Source of the DNA: Pseudomonas sp. ATCC PTA-122608
GTDB lineage: Bacteria; Pseudomonadota; Gammaproteobacteria; Pseudomonadales; Pseudomonadaceae
DNA length: 64,000 nucleotides
NCBI RefSeq assembly: GCF_001952855.1
Contig: NZ_LPNO01000052.1
Span: forward strand, 1-64,000
Direction: 5' to 3'
Part shown: positions 25,428 through 33,556 of the stretch, piece after piece
Layout of the letters: each line of letters starts with the position of its first letter
Numbering within the stretch: position 1 is the stretch's first letter
Position numbers and translations under genes: made by a program
Notes under the pieces: model-generated
What the model was told of the DNA's origin: nothing
The model's database searches: none
What the model saw: the letters and a program-made list of their open reading frames with translations, nothing else

Positions 25428-25649
25428 TCAGTCTGCTTTGTCGCCGCCGGCCAGATTCTTCTTTGTACCGGTCTTGAAATCAGTCTCATACCAGCCATTG
25501 CCACTCAGGCGGAAGCCCGGCATGGACAACATCTTTTTAAGCTCCGGTGCCTGGCAGGCCGGGCAATCGACCAGCGGCGCGGCGCTGATCTTCTGAATGG
25601 CTTCCAACTGATGACCACAGGAAGCGCATTGATAGTCGTACATGGGCAT
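25428..25649 (-). CDS. FmdB-family zinc ribbon protein
   Basis: A 73-residue protein starting MPMYDYQCASCGHQLE, with a second CPAC pair about 20 residues later, so four Cys can bind one zinc. The C-terminal half (GFRLSGNGWYETDFK) is a conserved feature of the FmdB/CxxC_CxxC_SSSS family. Its role is unknown. It lies 108 bases upstream of aspS and is probably co-transcribed with it, as in other Pseudomonas. Confidence 0.9.
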   Translation of the reverse strand: MPMYDYQCASCGHQLEAIQKISAAPLVDCPACQAPELKKMLSMPGFRLSGNGWYETDFKTGTKKNLAGGDKAD

Positions 25650-25741
25650 GGAGATGTCTCGGCGATCAGATCATTACTGCGCCACGCCCTGCCCTGACTC
25701 TATCCCGTGGGAAAGTCCCGGCATGCGCAGCAAAGCCCGGG

Positions 25742-25769
25742 ATTATATCTGGTAAATCGAGGCTGTGCA
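25742..25769 (-). promoter_or_regulatory. Sigma-70 type promoter for the fmdB-aspS transcript
   Basis: On the minus strand TGCACA (4 of 6 matches to the -35 consensus) is followed after 16 bases by a perfect TATAAT. It lies about 95 bases upstream of the FmdB-type start codon. Confidence 0.5.
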
Positions 25770-25867
25770 GCCGTAGCGGCGCGCTGCTCTTTATATAGGT
25801 GGCTACAGCACGCTTCTGCCAGGCGCCCGACCCGGGACAATCCCGAGCCTGGCGGCCGGCACAAGGA

Positions 25868-26194
25868 TCATGCCAGGTCCGGATGGACACCCGGCGCATT
25901 GAGGCGCCCTTTCAATACATGAACCACACAAACTACCCTGACCAGACCACTGAAATTCTTTACACCGCCGTATCGCAAGTGCACTTCACGGTCCACGTAA
26001 GACAGCAGCGCACTGACCGAACACGTATTGATCCTGGCTATCTCCGTGAGGATATTCCAATACACCTCTTCAAGTCGCAAACACGTCGAAAAACCATTAA
26101 GCCGAACGGACCGGGACAATGGCCTCGCCAAGTTCATATCGAACCCCTTGGCAAAGGGATCTACCTTTATCTTGTGCAACCCGCACGTTTCCAT
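25868..26194 (-). CDS. Ribbon-helix-helix domain protein
   Basis: A 108-residue protein. The stretch RSVRLNGFSTCLRLEEVYWN followed by ILTEIARINTCSVSALL fits the RHH_4-type ribbon-helix-helix fold: a beta-strand giving DNA contacts, then two helices. Relatives occur as small unassigned proteins in pseudomonads. ATG 26194 was chosen; the ribosome site is modest (AGG ten bases upstream), and the frame stays open further upstream. It lies between the FmdB-type gene and dps, all leftward. It could be a DNA-binding autoregulator, but no antitoxin partner gene is adjacent. Moderate confidence that it is a real gene. Confidence 0.68.
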   Translation of the reverse strand: METCGLHKIKVDPFAKGFDMNLARPLSRSVRLNGFSTCLRLEEVYWNILTEIARINTCSVSALLSYVDREVHLRYGGVKNFSGLVRVVCVVHVLKGRLNAPGVHPDLA

Positions 26195-26434
26195 AACTCC
26201 ATTACCTGCTCCGCGTGACATACACTTGACACTCCATTGCCTGACGGCCACTCATCAGTGTTGTCGTTGGCCGTTGAGCTATAAAACATCAAGAAGACAA
26301 GTGCAGCCAGAAGACAGGGAGCTGATCACCGTAGGACAAGCCAACGCGTGTATCAGGAAGCTCGCAGAATCAGGGAAATCGCCGGAAAACAGGCACGCGA
26401 GGGGCGTCAGCTCGACGCCCACCCGCCACCGGTG

Positions 26435-26908
26435 TTACTTGTTTTCGAGCAGGGAGCGCAACATCCAAGCGGTTTTTTCATGAACTTGCATACGCTGTGT
26501 CAGCAAGTCCGCAGTAGGTTCATCGCTGACTTTGTCCAACAACGGGAAGATACCCCGGGCAGTCCGGGTAACGGCTTCCTGGCCTTCGACCAGTTGCTTG
26601 ATCATGTCTTCAGCGCTCGGCACACCCTCTTCTTCCTTGATGGAAGAAAGTCGCGCGTACACCGAATAAGCACCCGGCGCAGGAAAACCCAGGGCGCGAA
26701 TACGCTCTGCAATTGAATCCACCGCCAGCGCCAGTTCGTTGTACTGCTCTTCAAACATCAAGTGCAGCGTACGAAACATGGGGCCCGTTACGTTCCAATG
26801 GAAGTTGTGGGTCTTCAGGTAAAGTACATAGGTATCGGAAAGCAGGCGCGAAAGTCCGTCAACGATTGATTTACGGTCTTCTTCACTGATACCAATATCG
26901 ATTGCCAT
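26435..26908 (-). CDS. dps: Dps/ferritin-like DNA-protecting protein
   Basis: Dps-type dodecamers oxidise and store iron and protect DNA in starvation and oxidative stress. The 157-residue product has the ferroxidase ligands in KTHNFHWNVTGP and HLMFEEQYNELALAVDSIAERI. The C-terminus is short and not Lys-rich, so DNA binding may be weak, as in several pseudomonad and Gram-positive Dps proteins. The ATG at 26908 has a GGGGA ribosome site. A strong GC-rich hairpin (GGGCGTC/GACGCCC, 26402-26420) without a T-run lies just downstream. Confidence 0.93.
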   Translation of the reverse strand: MAIDIGISEEDRKSIVDGLSRLLSDTYVLYLKTHNFHWNVTGPMFRTLHLMFEEQYNELALAVDSIAERIRALGFPAPGAYSVYARLSSIKEEEGVPSAEDMIKQLVEGQEAVTRTARGIFPLLDKVSDEPTADLLTQRMQVHEKTAWMLRSLLENK

Positions 26909-27338
26909 GTGTTTCCCCTTCAATTGATAAAAAATTCATTGATCAGGTGCAGGACCACTCTAGCAAGAGTACCGGCCTTGTGCAGCCCGACTGGCCCGCT
27001 CTACCTGCGGCAAATCGCCCCTTGCAGCGCGCGTCTGCACGGCAGGCAAGGCTTTGAGCCCTGCAAGAAAAATTACCCGCCGCCGACGAAAAATCCCGCA
27101 CCTGTCTAGGACAAGCGTTTGGCGCGCAAATGCCCCCGCGCCTTGCAACAGCCCGAAATGCTTGATTTGAGTAGGCACAGGCTTTGCTGTTAAATAGGCA
27201 GCGTGTCGCCGTCGTTATTTTTTGCGGCAGCGGCATAGGCTGATACCCCGTGCACGTGCCCAACGCCTCCCATTGTTCAGAAGCGAACCGTGCCAGTCAG
27301 CTCTTCCTCGTGATCCGTCTTAACGTGAGTTAATCAAA
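26909..27338. other. 430-base intergenic region between dps and the cold-shock membrane protein
   Basis: Divergent promoter region. The only specific signal I can support is a sigma-54-like element near 27173 (listed separately). Short open frames here have no family resemblance and no ribosome site, so I see no gene. Confidence 0.5.
27173..27188 (+). promoter_or_regulatory. Sigma-54-type promoter candidate
   Basis: GGCACAGGCTTTGC has the invariant GG and GC separated by exactly ten bases and agrees with the TGGCACG-N4-TTGC consensus at most fixed positions. Transcription would start near 27199, about 140 bases before the cold-shock membrane protein. No enhancer-binding protein site was identified, so this could be a chance match. 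Confidence 0.4.
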
Positions 27339-27941
27339 ATGTTGAAAATCGTCCACCTGCTAACGGGCGCTGCAGCTTTGCTGCTGTCCTTTATCCCCAG
27401 CCTGCGCTCAGAAACCCTGCCTTACCTGCAGCAACCTGACGCTCTCTACCTGACCTTCTTTGGTCTTCTTAACCTGACACTGGCTCCAGTCATTCCTTAC
27501 TGGAACAAAGGCCCGCGTCATCAACTGCAAAACCTGGTCAGCGCCCTGCTGGTCCTGGCTGTTGTCGTGCAAACCCTCACCCTGCTGGCGCCTATGCCTG
27601 AAGTCGGTGGCCACCCGGCCGTCCTGCTCAGCCTGGCAATAGCACTGGTCGCCATCGTTCTTCATCTGGCCATCAGTTTTTACCGTTCCTCGCCGGCCGC
27701 AGCGTCGCAAAGCTACGACATGACCAACCGGGATACCGGTACCGTGAAGTGGTTCAACACCTCCAAGGGCTTCGGCTTTATTTCCCGGGATTCGGGCGAC
27801 GATATCTTCGTCCACTTCCGGGCGATTCGCGGCGAAGGCCATCGCGTCCTGGTGGAAGGCCAGCGCGTGGAGTTCTCCGTGATGAATCGTGACAAGGGCC
27901 TGCAAGCCGAAGATGTGATCGCGGCGTTGCCGCGTCGCTGA
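27339..27941 (+). CDS. Membrane-anchored cold-shock domain protein
   Basis: A 200-residue fusion. Four hydrophobic segments at about 3-21, 36-56, 63-85 and 95-115 form a membrane domain, followed by a complete cold-shock domain (about 132-198) with RNP1 KGFGFI and RNP2 DIFVHF. Ordinary Csp proteins are soluble and about 70 residues long and bind single-stranded RNA or DNA as chaperones. Tethering one to the inner membrane could keep RNA binding near membrane-inserted ribosomes; that is speculation. Similar fusions occur in other fluorescent pseudomonads, from memory. It is monocistronic with a strong terminator. Confidence 0.9.
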   Translation: MLKIVHLLTGAAALLLSFIPSLRSETLPYLQQPDALYLTFFGLLNLTLAPVIPYWNKGPRHQLQNLVSALLVLAVVVQTLTLLAPMPEVGGHPAVLLSLAIALVAIVLHLAISFYRSSPAAASQSYDMTNRDTGTVKWFNTSKGFGFISRDSGDDIFVHFRAIRGEGHRVLVEGQRVEFSVMNRDKGLQAEDVIAALPRR

Positions 27942-27956
27942 TTCCAGCACCCCGAA

Positions 27957-28000
27957 ACAAAAAAACCGCGATGCAGCCTGGCTGCATCGCGGTTTTTTTA
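27957..28000. terminator. Bidirectional terminator between the cold-shock gene and slyX
   Basis: AAAAAAACCGCGATGCAGCC and its complement form a 14-bp stem around a two- to four-base loop, with A- and T-runs on the two sides. It serves both the rightward cold-shock gene and leftward slyX. Confidence 0.92.
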
Positions 28001-28025
28001 TGCCTGGGGATTCACCCCTGCCTCA

Positions 28026-28232
28026 TTAATAGTGAGGCGGCGGCGCCTCTTCCTCAGACGACTCGAACTGGCCGCCCATTTCTTCCTGGCGCTTGAGCAG
28101 TGCAGTCATCTGCATCTGCAGGCGTTCAACCGCCCGCTGCTGGGTGACCAGGATGTCATTGAGGGTCTCAATGGTGTCGTCCTGAAAGGCCAGTCGGCTT
28201 TCCAGGTCGGTCACGCGGTCTTGAAGGTCCAT
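28026..28232 (-). CDS. slyX: SlyX family protein
   Basis: A 68-residue coiled-coil protein (RVTDLESRLAFQDDTIETLN then a QMTALLKRQEEM heptad run) with the conserved PPHY C-terminus. SlyX was first noted next to slyD in E. coli; its role is unknown. It starts three bases after the stop of the HIT protein gene and is co-transcribed with it. Confidence 0.92.
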   Translation of the reverse strand: MDLQDRVTDLESRLAFQDDTIETLNDILVTQQRAVERLQMQMTALLKRQEEMGGQFESSEEEAPPPHY

Positions 28233-28235
28233 GGC

Positions 28236-28670
28236 TCAAGCCTCCAGAAACGCGAAGCCGGCCGGCAGGATCTCGCGCAGACGCGCACGAATCGCCGCCA
28301 CTTGCTCGTCGCTGTAAGGCTTCGCCGGATGCTTGCCCCAGACCGGCGCCGGCCAGGCGGCGTCATCGCGCTTGCGCACGATCACATGCACATGCAGTTG
28401 GCTGACCACATTACCCAGCGCACCGATATTCATTTTGTCGGCGCCAAACCCTTCATTAAGCAACTGCGCCAGCGCCGTGCTTTCTTGCCACACGCGCTGC
28501 TGGTCAGCGACATCCAGTTGAAACACTTCGCTGATACCGTCGATGCGCGGCACCAGGATAAACCAAGGGTAATTCGAGTCATTGGACAGCAGCAGCCGGC
28601 ACAGGGGGAAATCCCCGATGGGCAAGGTGTCTTGTTGAAGACGTGGATCTAAGGCGAACACAGCAGTCAC
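28236..28670 (-). CDS. HIT-domain protein (histidine triad hydrolase)
   Basis: A 144-residue HIT protein. The histidine triad motif reads QLHVHVIVRKRDD, and FPLCRLLLSNDSNYPWFILVPR is the nucleotide-side strand. Such proteins hydrolyse nucleoside phosphoramidates or dinucleotides; the substrate cannot be told. It starts with GTG at 28670 and is followed by slyX. Confidence 0.92.
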   Translation of the reverse strand: MTAVFALDPRLQQDTLPIGDFPLCRLLLSNDSNYPWFILVPRIDGISEVFQLDVADQQRVWQESTALAQLLNEGFGADKMNIGALGNVVSQLHVHVIVRKRDDAAWPAPVWGKHPAKPYSDEQVAAIRARLREILPAGFAFLEA

Positions 28671-29543
28671 TCCCGTTCGGCGGGTCAGGTTTCAGGCGCC
28701 CAGCATACCTGCGAATGCCGGGCGCTTCACGGCGAATGCATCAGGCCAGATACGCGCCCAAACAGGACGCCGCGAAAAAAAGCGCACCATTTCGAGACAG
28801 ACCAATATTTCAGCTACGCTAAATGACCAATGCATCCAATCCCAGTCAAAGTCAGGACGTAGGACACGCTTAAAGACCTTGAGCCAGAGGGCTCTCAGGA
28901 TAGGAACACTACCCTGAGGCAAAAACGCAGACCGGGAACAATCGCACCAAAATGACCCATTTGTGCTTCAAAGGGATCCGCCGACTACCCACCGAACGGG
29001 GTGAACCGGTAACGTTTTGCTCTGGTGCAGGTTTTATGCACCACCCAACAGGAGCACAGCAGGCGCGTCAAGGCCAAACCAATCGGCGTAAAAAGCCCGT
29101 GCTTATGCGGTTTTTACACGGCGTTGACAATTTTCACGAAAAAATCACATTCGGTTTTCGGTTTGTGCACGCTTGTTGCATTCACCGTTGTATCGTCGAC
29201 AACGGCACCGGCAGGAAGCAGGTGTTTCGCGACGGAAAACAACAGCGGTTCAATGCTTTTCAAGGAAGAGTTAAAACTTTGAGAAGGGATATTCCTTACC
29301 CGACTCAACGCTTTTAAACAGTATTGAAGTTGTCAGTCCGGTTCCAAACGGACTGTGAATTTGCGACATGGAGCTAGCAATTTACGACAGGCCCGTAAAG
29401 AAGCTGAAAGGATAGATGTGCAAGTATCGTCAATAATGTCTGCGTGATATAACTTTGCGCCGACACAAAAAAGAAAGAGCCGCCCAGACAAAAATATAGG
29501 TGGGACGGCAGTACTCTTCCTAAAACCAAAGGAGCAAATCACG
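28671..29543. other. 873-base intergenic region upstream of the OprD-family porin
   Basis: No convincing gene. A 76-codon leftward open frame at 28692-28922 has no family signature. The right part is the long leader of the porin: an inverted repeat CAGTCCG/CGGACTG at 29334-29355 and a GC-rich hairpin at 29479-29509. A good -35 (TTGACA at 29124-29129) lacks a fitting -10. The length of this AT-richer region suggests complex control of the porin or an unrecognised small RNA. Confidence 0.5.
29471..29517 (+). promoter_or_regulatory. Hairpin in the porin 5' leader
   Basis: GCCGCCCA (29479-29486) pairs with TGGG-A-CGGC (29501-29509), and the stem extends by AAGA/TCTT on the outside. It sits about 35 bases upstream of the porin start. 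An AAAAAGAA run just before it (29467-29474) fits the AAnAAnAA motif bound by Hfq/Crc in catabolite repression. Both readings are inference. Confidence 0.35.
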
Positions 29544-30815
29544 ATGCGCGTGATGAAGTGGAGCATGATCGCCCTGGCTGTTTCAGCAGGCACCTCGCAG
29601 TTCGCAATGGCGTCCTCTCAGGACGACTCCAAAGGCTTTGTTGAAGACAGTACTTTCAGCATCAACACTCGCCTCCTGAACTTTGGCCGCGACTTCCGTA
29701 ACAACGACACCGGCAAAAGCCGCGTCAACGAAACCGGCCTGGGCTTCAACGGCCTGTACCAGTCGGGCTTCACCCAAGGCACCATCGGTGTGGGTGTCGA
29801 CGTGATCGGTCTGTTGGGCGTCAAACTGGACAGCGGCAAGGGTCGTTCCGGTACTGGCCTGTTTCCAACGGGCTCCGACGGTCGCTCTGAGGATGATTAC
29901 TCCAAAGGCGGCGGCGCTGTTAAGTTCCGTATCTCCGATACGGTCCTGAAAGTCGGCGACCAGTACACCACCGCACCTGTGTTCGCTTCCGATGACAGCC
30001 GTCTGCTGCCTGAATTGCCACAGGGTATCTCGCTGACCAGCAACGAGATCAAGGGCCTGAAACTCGAAGGCGGTCACTTCACGTCGAGCGTGGCGCAAGC
30101 CCAGACCTACCGCGACAGCCTGGGCCTGACAAAAACTGACTTCATCGGTGGCGTCTACGCCCTCACTCCAGAAGTCAGCGCCAGCCTCTACTACGCGAAG
30201 ACCGAAGACTACTGGAAGAAAACCTACGCCAATCTGAACTGGACCCATGCGCTTAGCAATGAACAGTCCCTGGCAGTCGACTTCAACATCTACAGCACCA
30301 AAAGTGATGGCGCTGGCCTGCAACGGGCTGAAAAGGACGGCACCACCAAACTGGATAACCGTGCCTACAGCTTGCAAGGCGCGTACACCATCCAGGCTCA
30401 CACCTTTACCCTGGCCTACCAGAAGGTTAGCGGTGACGGTGACTACGGTTACGGCGTAGACGGCGGCGGCACGATCTTCCTGGCCAACTCCATCGCTCGT
30501 TCCGACTTCAACGCTGAAGACGAGAAGTCCTTCCAGGCTCGCTACGACCTGAACATGGCCACGTTTGGCGTGCCAGGCCTGAGCTTCATGACTCGCTACG
30601 TTAAAGGTACCGGCGCCAACACCGCCGACACCTCGAACGGCAAAGAGTGGGAACGTGACATCGAAGCCAAGTACGTGATCCAGAGCGGCCCGGCTAAAGA
30701 CCTGAGCCTGCGTGTACGTCAAGCCACTTATCGCTCCAGCGATGGTGTGTACTACGGTTCGGCGTCTATCGACGAACTGCGTCTGATCGCGCAATACCCG
30801 CTGAACATCTTGTAA
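29544..30815 (+). CDS. OprD-family outer membrane porin
   Basis: An 18-stranded substrate-selective porin of 423 residues. The signal peptide ends near QFAMA; the mature protein begins SSQDDSKGFVEDSTF, close to OprE-type members of the OprD family. The segment LLNFGRDFRNND and the GVGVDVIGLLGVKLDSG strand pair are typical, and the C-terminus reads RLIAQYPLNIL. OprD porins take up basic amino acids, peptides or aromatic acids; which one is uncertain here. It has a strong AAAGGAG ribosome site and its own terminator. Confidence 0.93.
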   Translation: MRVMKWSMIALAVSAGTSQFAMASSQDDSKGFVEDSTFSINTRLLNFGRDFRNNDTGKSRVNETGLGFNGLYQSGFTQGTIGVGVDVIGLLGVKLDSGKGRSGTGLFPTGSDGRSEDDYSKGGGAVKFRISDTVLKVGDQYTTAPVFASDDSRLLPELPQGISLTSNEIKGLKLEGGHFTSSVAQAQTYRDSLGLTKTDFIGGVYALTPEVSASLYYAKTEDYWKKTYANLNWTHALSNEQSLAVDFNIYSTKSDGAGLQRAEKDGTTKLDNRAYSLQGAYTIQAHTFTLAYQKVSGDGDYGYGVDGGGTIFLANSIARSDFNAEDEKSFQARYDLNMATFGVPGLSFMTRYVKGTGANTADTSNGKEWERDIEAKYVIQSGPAKDLSLRVRQATYRSSDGVYYGSASIDELRLIAQYPLNIL

Positions 30816-30859
30816 TTGGCAGTTTGATTACAACGATGACTTAGGGCCTCGGCTCTAAC

Positions 30860-30903
30860 TAAAAAGCCGCTCACTTGTTCGCAAGTGAGCGGCTTTTTTA
30901 TTG
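30860..30903 (+). terminator. Terminator of the OprD-family porin gene
   Basis: A perfect GCCGCTCACTTG / CAAGTGAGCGGC stem with a TTCG loop, preceded by A5 and followed by T6. Confidence 0.93.
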
Positions 30904-31003
30904 CAACTTAATCTCAACAACCGGATAACTAGCAAGCTAGCTATCTAGTTCAATCCCGAATAAACCTGACACGCCAGACAAGTTTAAGCCGCACGTCGCA
31001 CGT

Positions 31004-31846
31004 TTACTTCACTGCACTTTCCTGCATCACGCGAATAACCCGCTGCGGAAATGGAATATCAATCCCCGCGGCTTTCAAACGGTCACGTGCCAGTTCATTG
31101 AACATGAACATTACATCCCAATAGTCCGACGTCTTGGTCCAGACTCGCAGGGATACAGTGATCGAACTGTCGCCCAAGGTAGAAATCACGGCTGCCGGCG
31201 CAGGATCAGCCAGTACACGTGGATCCTTGGCCAGTTCCAGCAACACTTCGCGGGCCTTCTGCAGGTCGGCTTCGTAGTCGACACCCACATCAAACACCAC
31301 CTTGCGGGTCGGCTGACGGTTGGTGTTGGTAATCAGGCCGTTGGACAGGCTGCCGTTTGGGATGATCACCGTCTTGTTGTCGCCGGTGCGCAACACGGTG
31401 TGAAAGATCTGGATGCTGTCGACGGTACCGGAAGTGCCTTGGGCTTCGATCCAGTCACCAATGCGGAACGGGCGGAACAACAGAATCAGCACGCCGCCGG
31501 CGAAGTTCGCCAGGCTGCCTTGCAAGGCCAGGCCGATGGCCAGGGTGGCGGCACCGATCGCGGCAACGAACGAAGTGGTTGCCACGCCGATCATCGAGGC
31601 CACGTTGACCACCAGCATGACTTTGAGCGCAATGTTCGCAAGGTTGGTAATGAAGTGTTGCAGCGCCAGGTCAGCATTACGCAGTGCCAGCAAACGCCCG
31701 ACTCGGTGGGTCAAGACGTTGATCAGCCACCAACCGATGGCCAGGGTGACCAGGGCCAGCAAAAATCGGCTGCCGTATTCCATGATCATCGGTAACCACG
31801 ACTCAGAGGTCTTGATCAGGTGATCCACTTCAGCGTTCAAATCCAT
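31004..31846 (-). CDS. mscS: Small-conductance mechanosensitive channel MscS
   Basis: MscS opens under membrane tension to release solutes on osmotic downshock. The 280-residue product has three membrane segments (about 24-48, 66-88, 92-118). The third holds the pore helix with Gly/Ala packing, GAATLAIGLALQGSLANFAGGVLI, followed by the beta domain (LFRPFRIGDWIEAQGTSGTV) and the C-terminal vestibule. AGGAG lies upstream of the ATG. Alone, leftward. Confidence 0.96.
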   Translation of the reverse strand: MDLNAEVDHLIKTSESWLPMIMEYGSRFLLALVTLAIGWWLINVLTHRVGRLLALRNADLALQHFITNLANIALKVMLVVNVASMIGVATTSFVAAIGAATLAIGLALQGSLANFAGGVLILLFRPFRIGDWIEAQGTSGTVDSIQIFHTVLRTGDNKTVIIPNGSLSNGLITNTNRQPTRKVVFDVGVDYEADLQKAREVLLELAKDPRVLADPAPAAVISTLGDSSITVSLRVWTKTSDYWDVMFMFNELARDRLKAAGIDIPFPQRVIRVMQESAVK

Positions 31847-31898
31847 CTACATTCTCCTGTTTACCGGATGCTCGGCATATTGATTGGCCCTAAATGCA

Positions 31899-31920
31899 AT
31901 TGAGCCCCGTAGGGCTCAAT
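31899..31920 (-). terminator. Hairpin downstream of yajQ
   Basis: ATTGAGCCC and GGGCTCAAT form a perfect 9-bp stem with a four-base loop. There is no T-run on the yajQ strand, so termination is uncertain. Confidence 0.35.
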
Positions 31921-31981
31921 GGTGGGCGCAGGTTCTGGGGCGTGGGACGTCAAAAACGCCTACAGGTTCCCCAAAGTGCTA

Positions 31982-32467
31982 TCAGTCACGGAAGTTATTG
32001 AACTGCAGCGGCATGTCGAAAGTCTTGGCACGCAAGGCAGCAATAGCCTCTTGCAAGTCGTCACGCTTCTTGCCGGTGATGCGCACCTGCTCGCCTTGAA
32101 TCGAGGCCTGGACCTTGAGCTTCGCGTCCTTGACGTGAGCGACGATTTTCTTCGCCAGCTCCTTGTCGATGCCTTCCTTGAGCACGGCTTCCTGCTTCAT
32201 CAGCTTGCCGGAGGCATACGCATCCTTGATTTCAAGGCATTGCGCATCGATCTTGCGCTTGACCAACGACAGCTTGAGGATCTCAATCATCGCTTCCAGC
32301 TGGAAATCGGCTTCCGCGGTCAGGTTGACAGTCAGGTCCTTTTCCTTGAACTCGAAGCTGCCCTTGCCCTTCAAGTCATAGCGACGATCCAGCTCCTTGA
32401 CGGCGTTCTCGACGGCGTTGGTGACTTCGTGTTTGTCCAGTTCGGATACCACGTCGAACGACGGCAT
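31982..32467 (-). CDS. YajQ family cyclic di-GMP-binding protein
   Basis: A 161-residue protein with the YajQ start MPSFDVVSELDKHEVTNAVE and two RRM-like halves; the centre reads LEAMIEILKLSLVKRKID. In Xanthomonas and P. aeruginosa YajQ proteins are reported as cyclic di-GMP effectors that bind a LysR regulator. Nucleotide binding cannot be confirmed from sequence. Single gene, leftward. Confidence 0.94.
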   Translation of the reverse strand: MPSFDVVSELDKHEVTNAVENAVKELDRRYDLKGKGSFEFKEKDLTVNLTAEADFQLEAMIEILKLSLVKRKIDAQCLEIKDAYASGKLMKQEAVLKEGIDKELAKKIVAHVKDAKLKVQASIQGEQVRITGKKRDDLQEAIAALRAKTFDMPLQFNNFRD

Positions 32468-32592
32468 GTAATTTCTCCAATAAAAAGGGGCGCGGCTCAG
32501 TAGAGATGGAGCACGCCCAGGCTAAAATGCCCGGGCATTATAGCGGTTCTTTCGCCTCGTTCACTGCGGGCAGCCTTACGGAGTAAAAACTG

Positions 32593-33510
32593 ATGTCGAC
32601 CACCTGGCATGTCCTCGGCGCTGGCAGCCTCGGAACATTGTGGGCCGCCCGCCTGGCCCGTGCCGGGTTGCCCGTGCGCCTGATCCTGCGGGACCACATG
32701 CGGCTGACGAGTTATCAGGCCGCCGAGGGCCTGACGCTGGTCGAGCATGGCGTGGCCCACACTTACCCGGTCGTCGGCGAAACCTCCGACAGCTCAGGAC
32801 CGATTCATCGCCTGCTGGTGGCGTGCAAGGCCTACGACGCCCAAGAGGCCGTCGCACAGCTTGAACATCGACTGGCACCGGACGCCGAACTGATCCTGCT
32901 GCAAAACGGCCTGGGCAGCCAGGACGCGGTCGCCGCCCAACTGCCCCAGGCACGCTGCATCTTCGCCTCCAGCACCGAAGGCGCGTTTCGCGAAAGCGAC
33001 TGGCGGGTCGTGTTTGCCGGCCATGGCTACACCTGGCTGGGAGATGCGAGCCACCCTACCCCGCCGCTGTGGCTGGATGACCTGCAAGCCGCCGGCATTC
33101 CCCATGAATGGAGCACCGACATCCTCACCCGCCTGTGGCGCAAGCTGGCCCTGAACTGCGCCATCAACCCGCTGACCGTGCTCTACGAATGCCGCAATGG
33201 CGAACTGCAAGCCCATCAATGTGAAGTGGCCACCTTGTGCGCCGAACTCGCCGACCTGCTGGAACGCTGCGGCCAACCCGCTGCCGCGCAGGACCTGCAA
33301 CGCGAAGTGGAACGGGTGATACAGGCCACGGCAGCCAATTACTCGTCGATGTACCAGGACGTGGCCAGTGCCCGCCGCACCGAAATCAGCTATTTGCTGG
33401 GCTACGCCTGCCAGGCGGCCGCACGCCACCAACTGACCTTGCCGCACCTGCAACAACTCCAGGCGCGCCTGGTACAGCGACTGTCTGCACGCGGATTGCC
33501 CAGCGACTGA
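32593..33510 (+). CDS. panE: 2-dehydropantoate 2-reductase
   Basis: It reduces ketopantoate to pantoate with NADPH on the route to coenzyme A. The 305-residue product has the nucleotide-binding GAGSLG at 9-14, the catalytic Lys in WRKLALNCAINPLTVL, and the substrate-binding Asn/Ser region near SSMYQDVASARRTEISYL. The family often has paralogues, so this may be one of two. It is followed 46 bases later by the histidine kinase. Confidence 0.94.
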   Translation: MSTTWHVLGAGSLGTLWAARLARAGLPVRLILRDHMRLTSYQAAEGLTLVEHGVAHTYPVVGETSDSSGPIHRLLVACKAYDAQEAVAQLEHRLAPDAELILLQNGLGSQDAVAAQLPQARCIFASSTEGAFRESDWRVVFAGHGYTWLGDASHPTPPLWLDDLQAAGIPHEWSTDILTRLWRKLALNCAINPLTVLYECRNGELQAHQCEVATLCAELADLLERCGQPAAAQDLQREVERVIQATAANYSSMYQDVASARRTEISYLLGYACQAAARHQLTLPHLQQLQARLVQRLSARGLPSD

Positions 33511-33556
33511 AGCACGCGCTACCCTGCCTGCCTGTTCCTTTGCAGCGAAAACCTTG

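Noticed and set aside
26402..26420. Hairpin GGGCGTC/GACGCCC as dps terminator
   Set aside because: Strong stem but no T-run on the dps strand; mentioned in the dps entry only.
28692..28922. A 76-codon leftward frame in the porin upstream region
   Set aside because: No ribosome site, Trp/Arg-heavy composition and no family.
29124..29152. TTGACA as a -35 for the porin
   Set aside because: No acceptable -10 at 16-18 bases.
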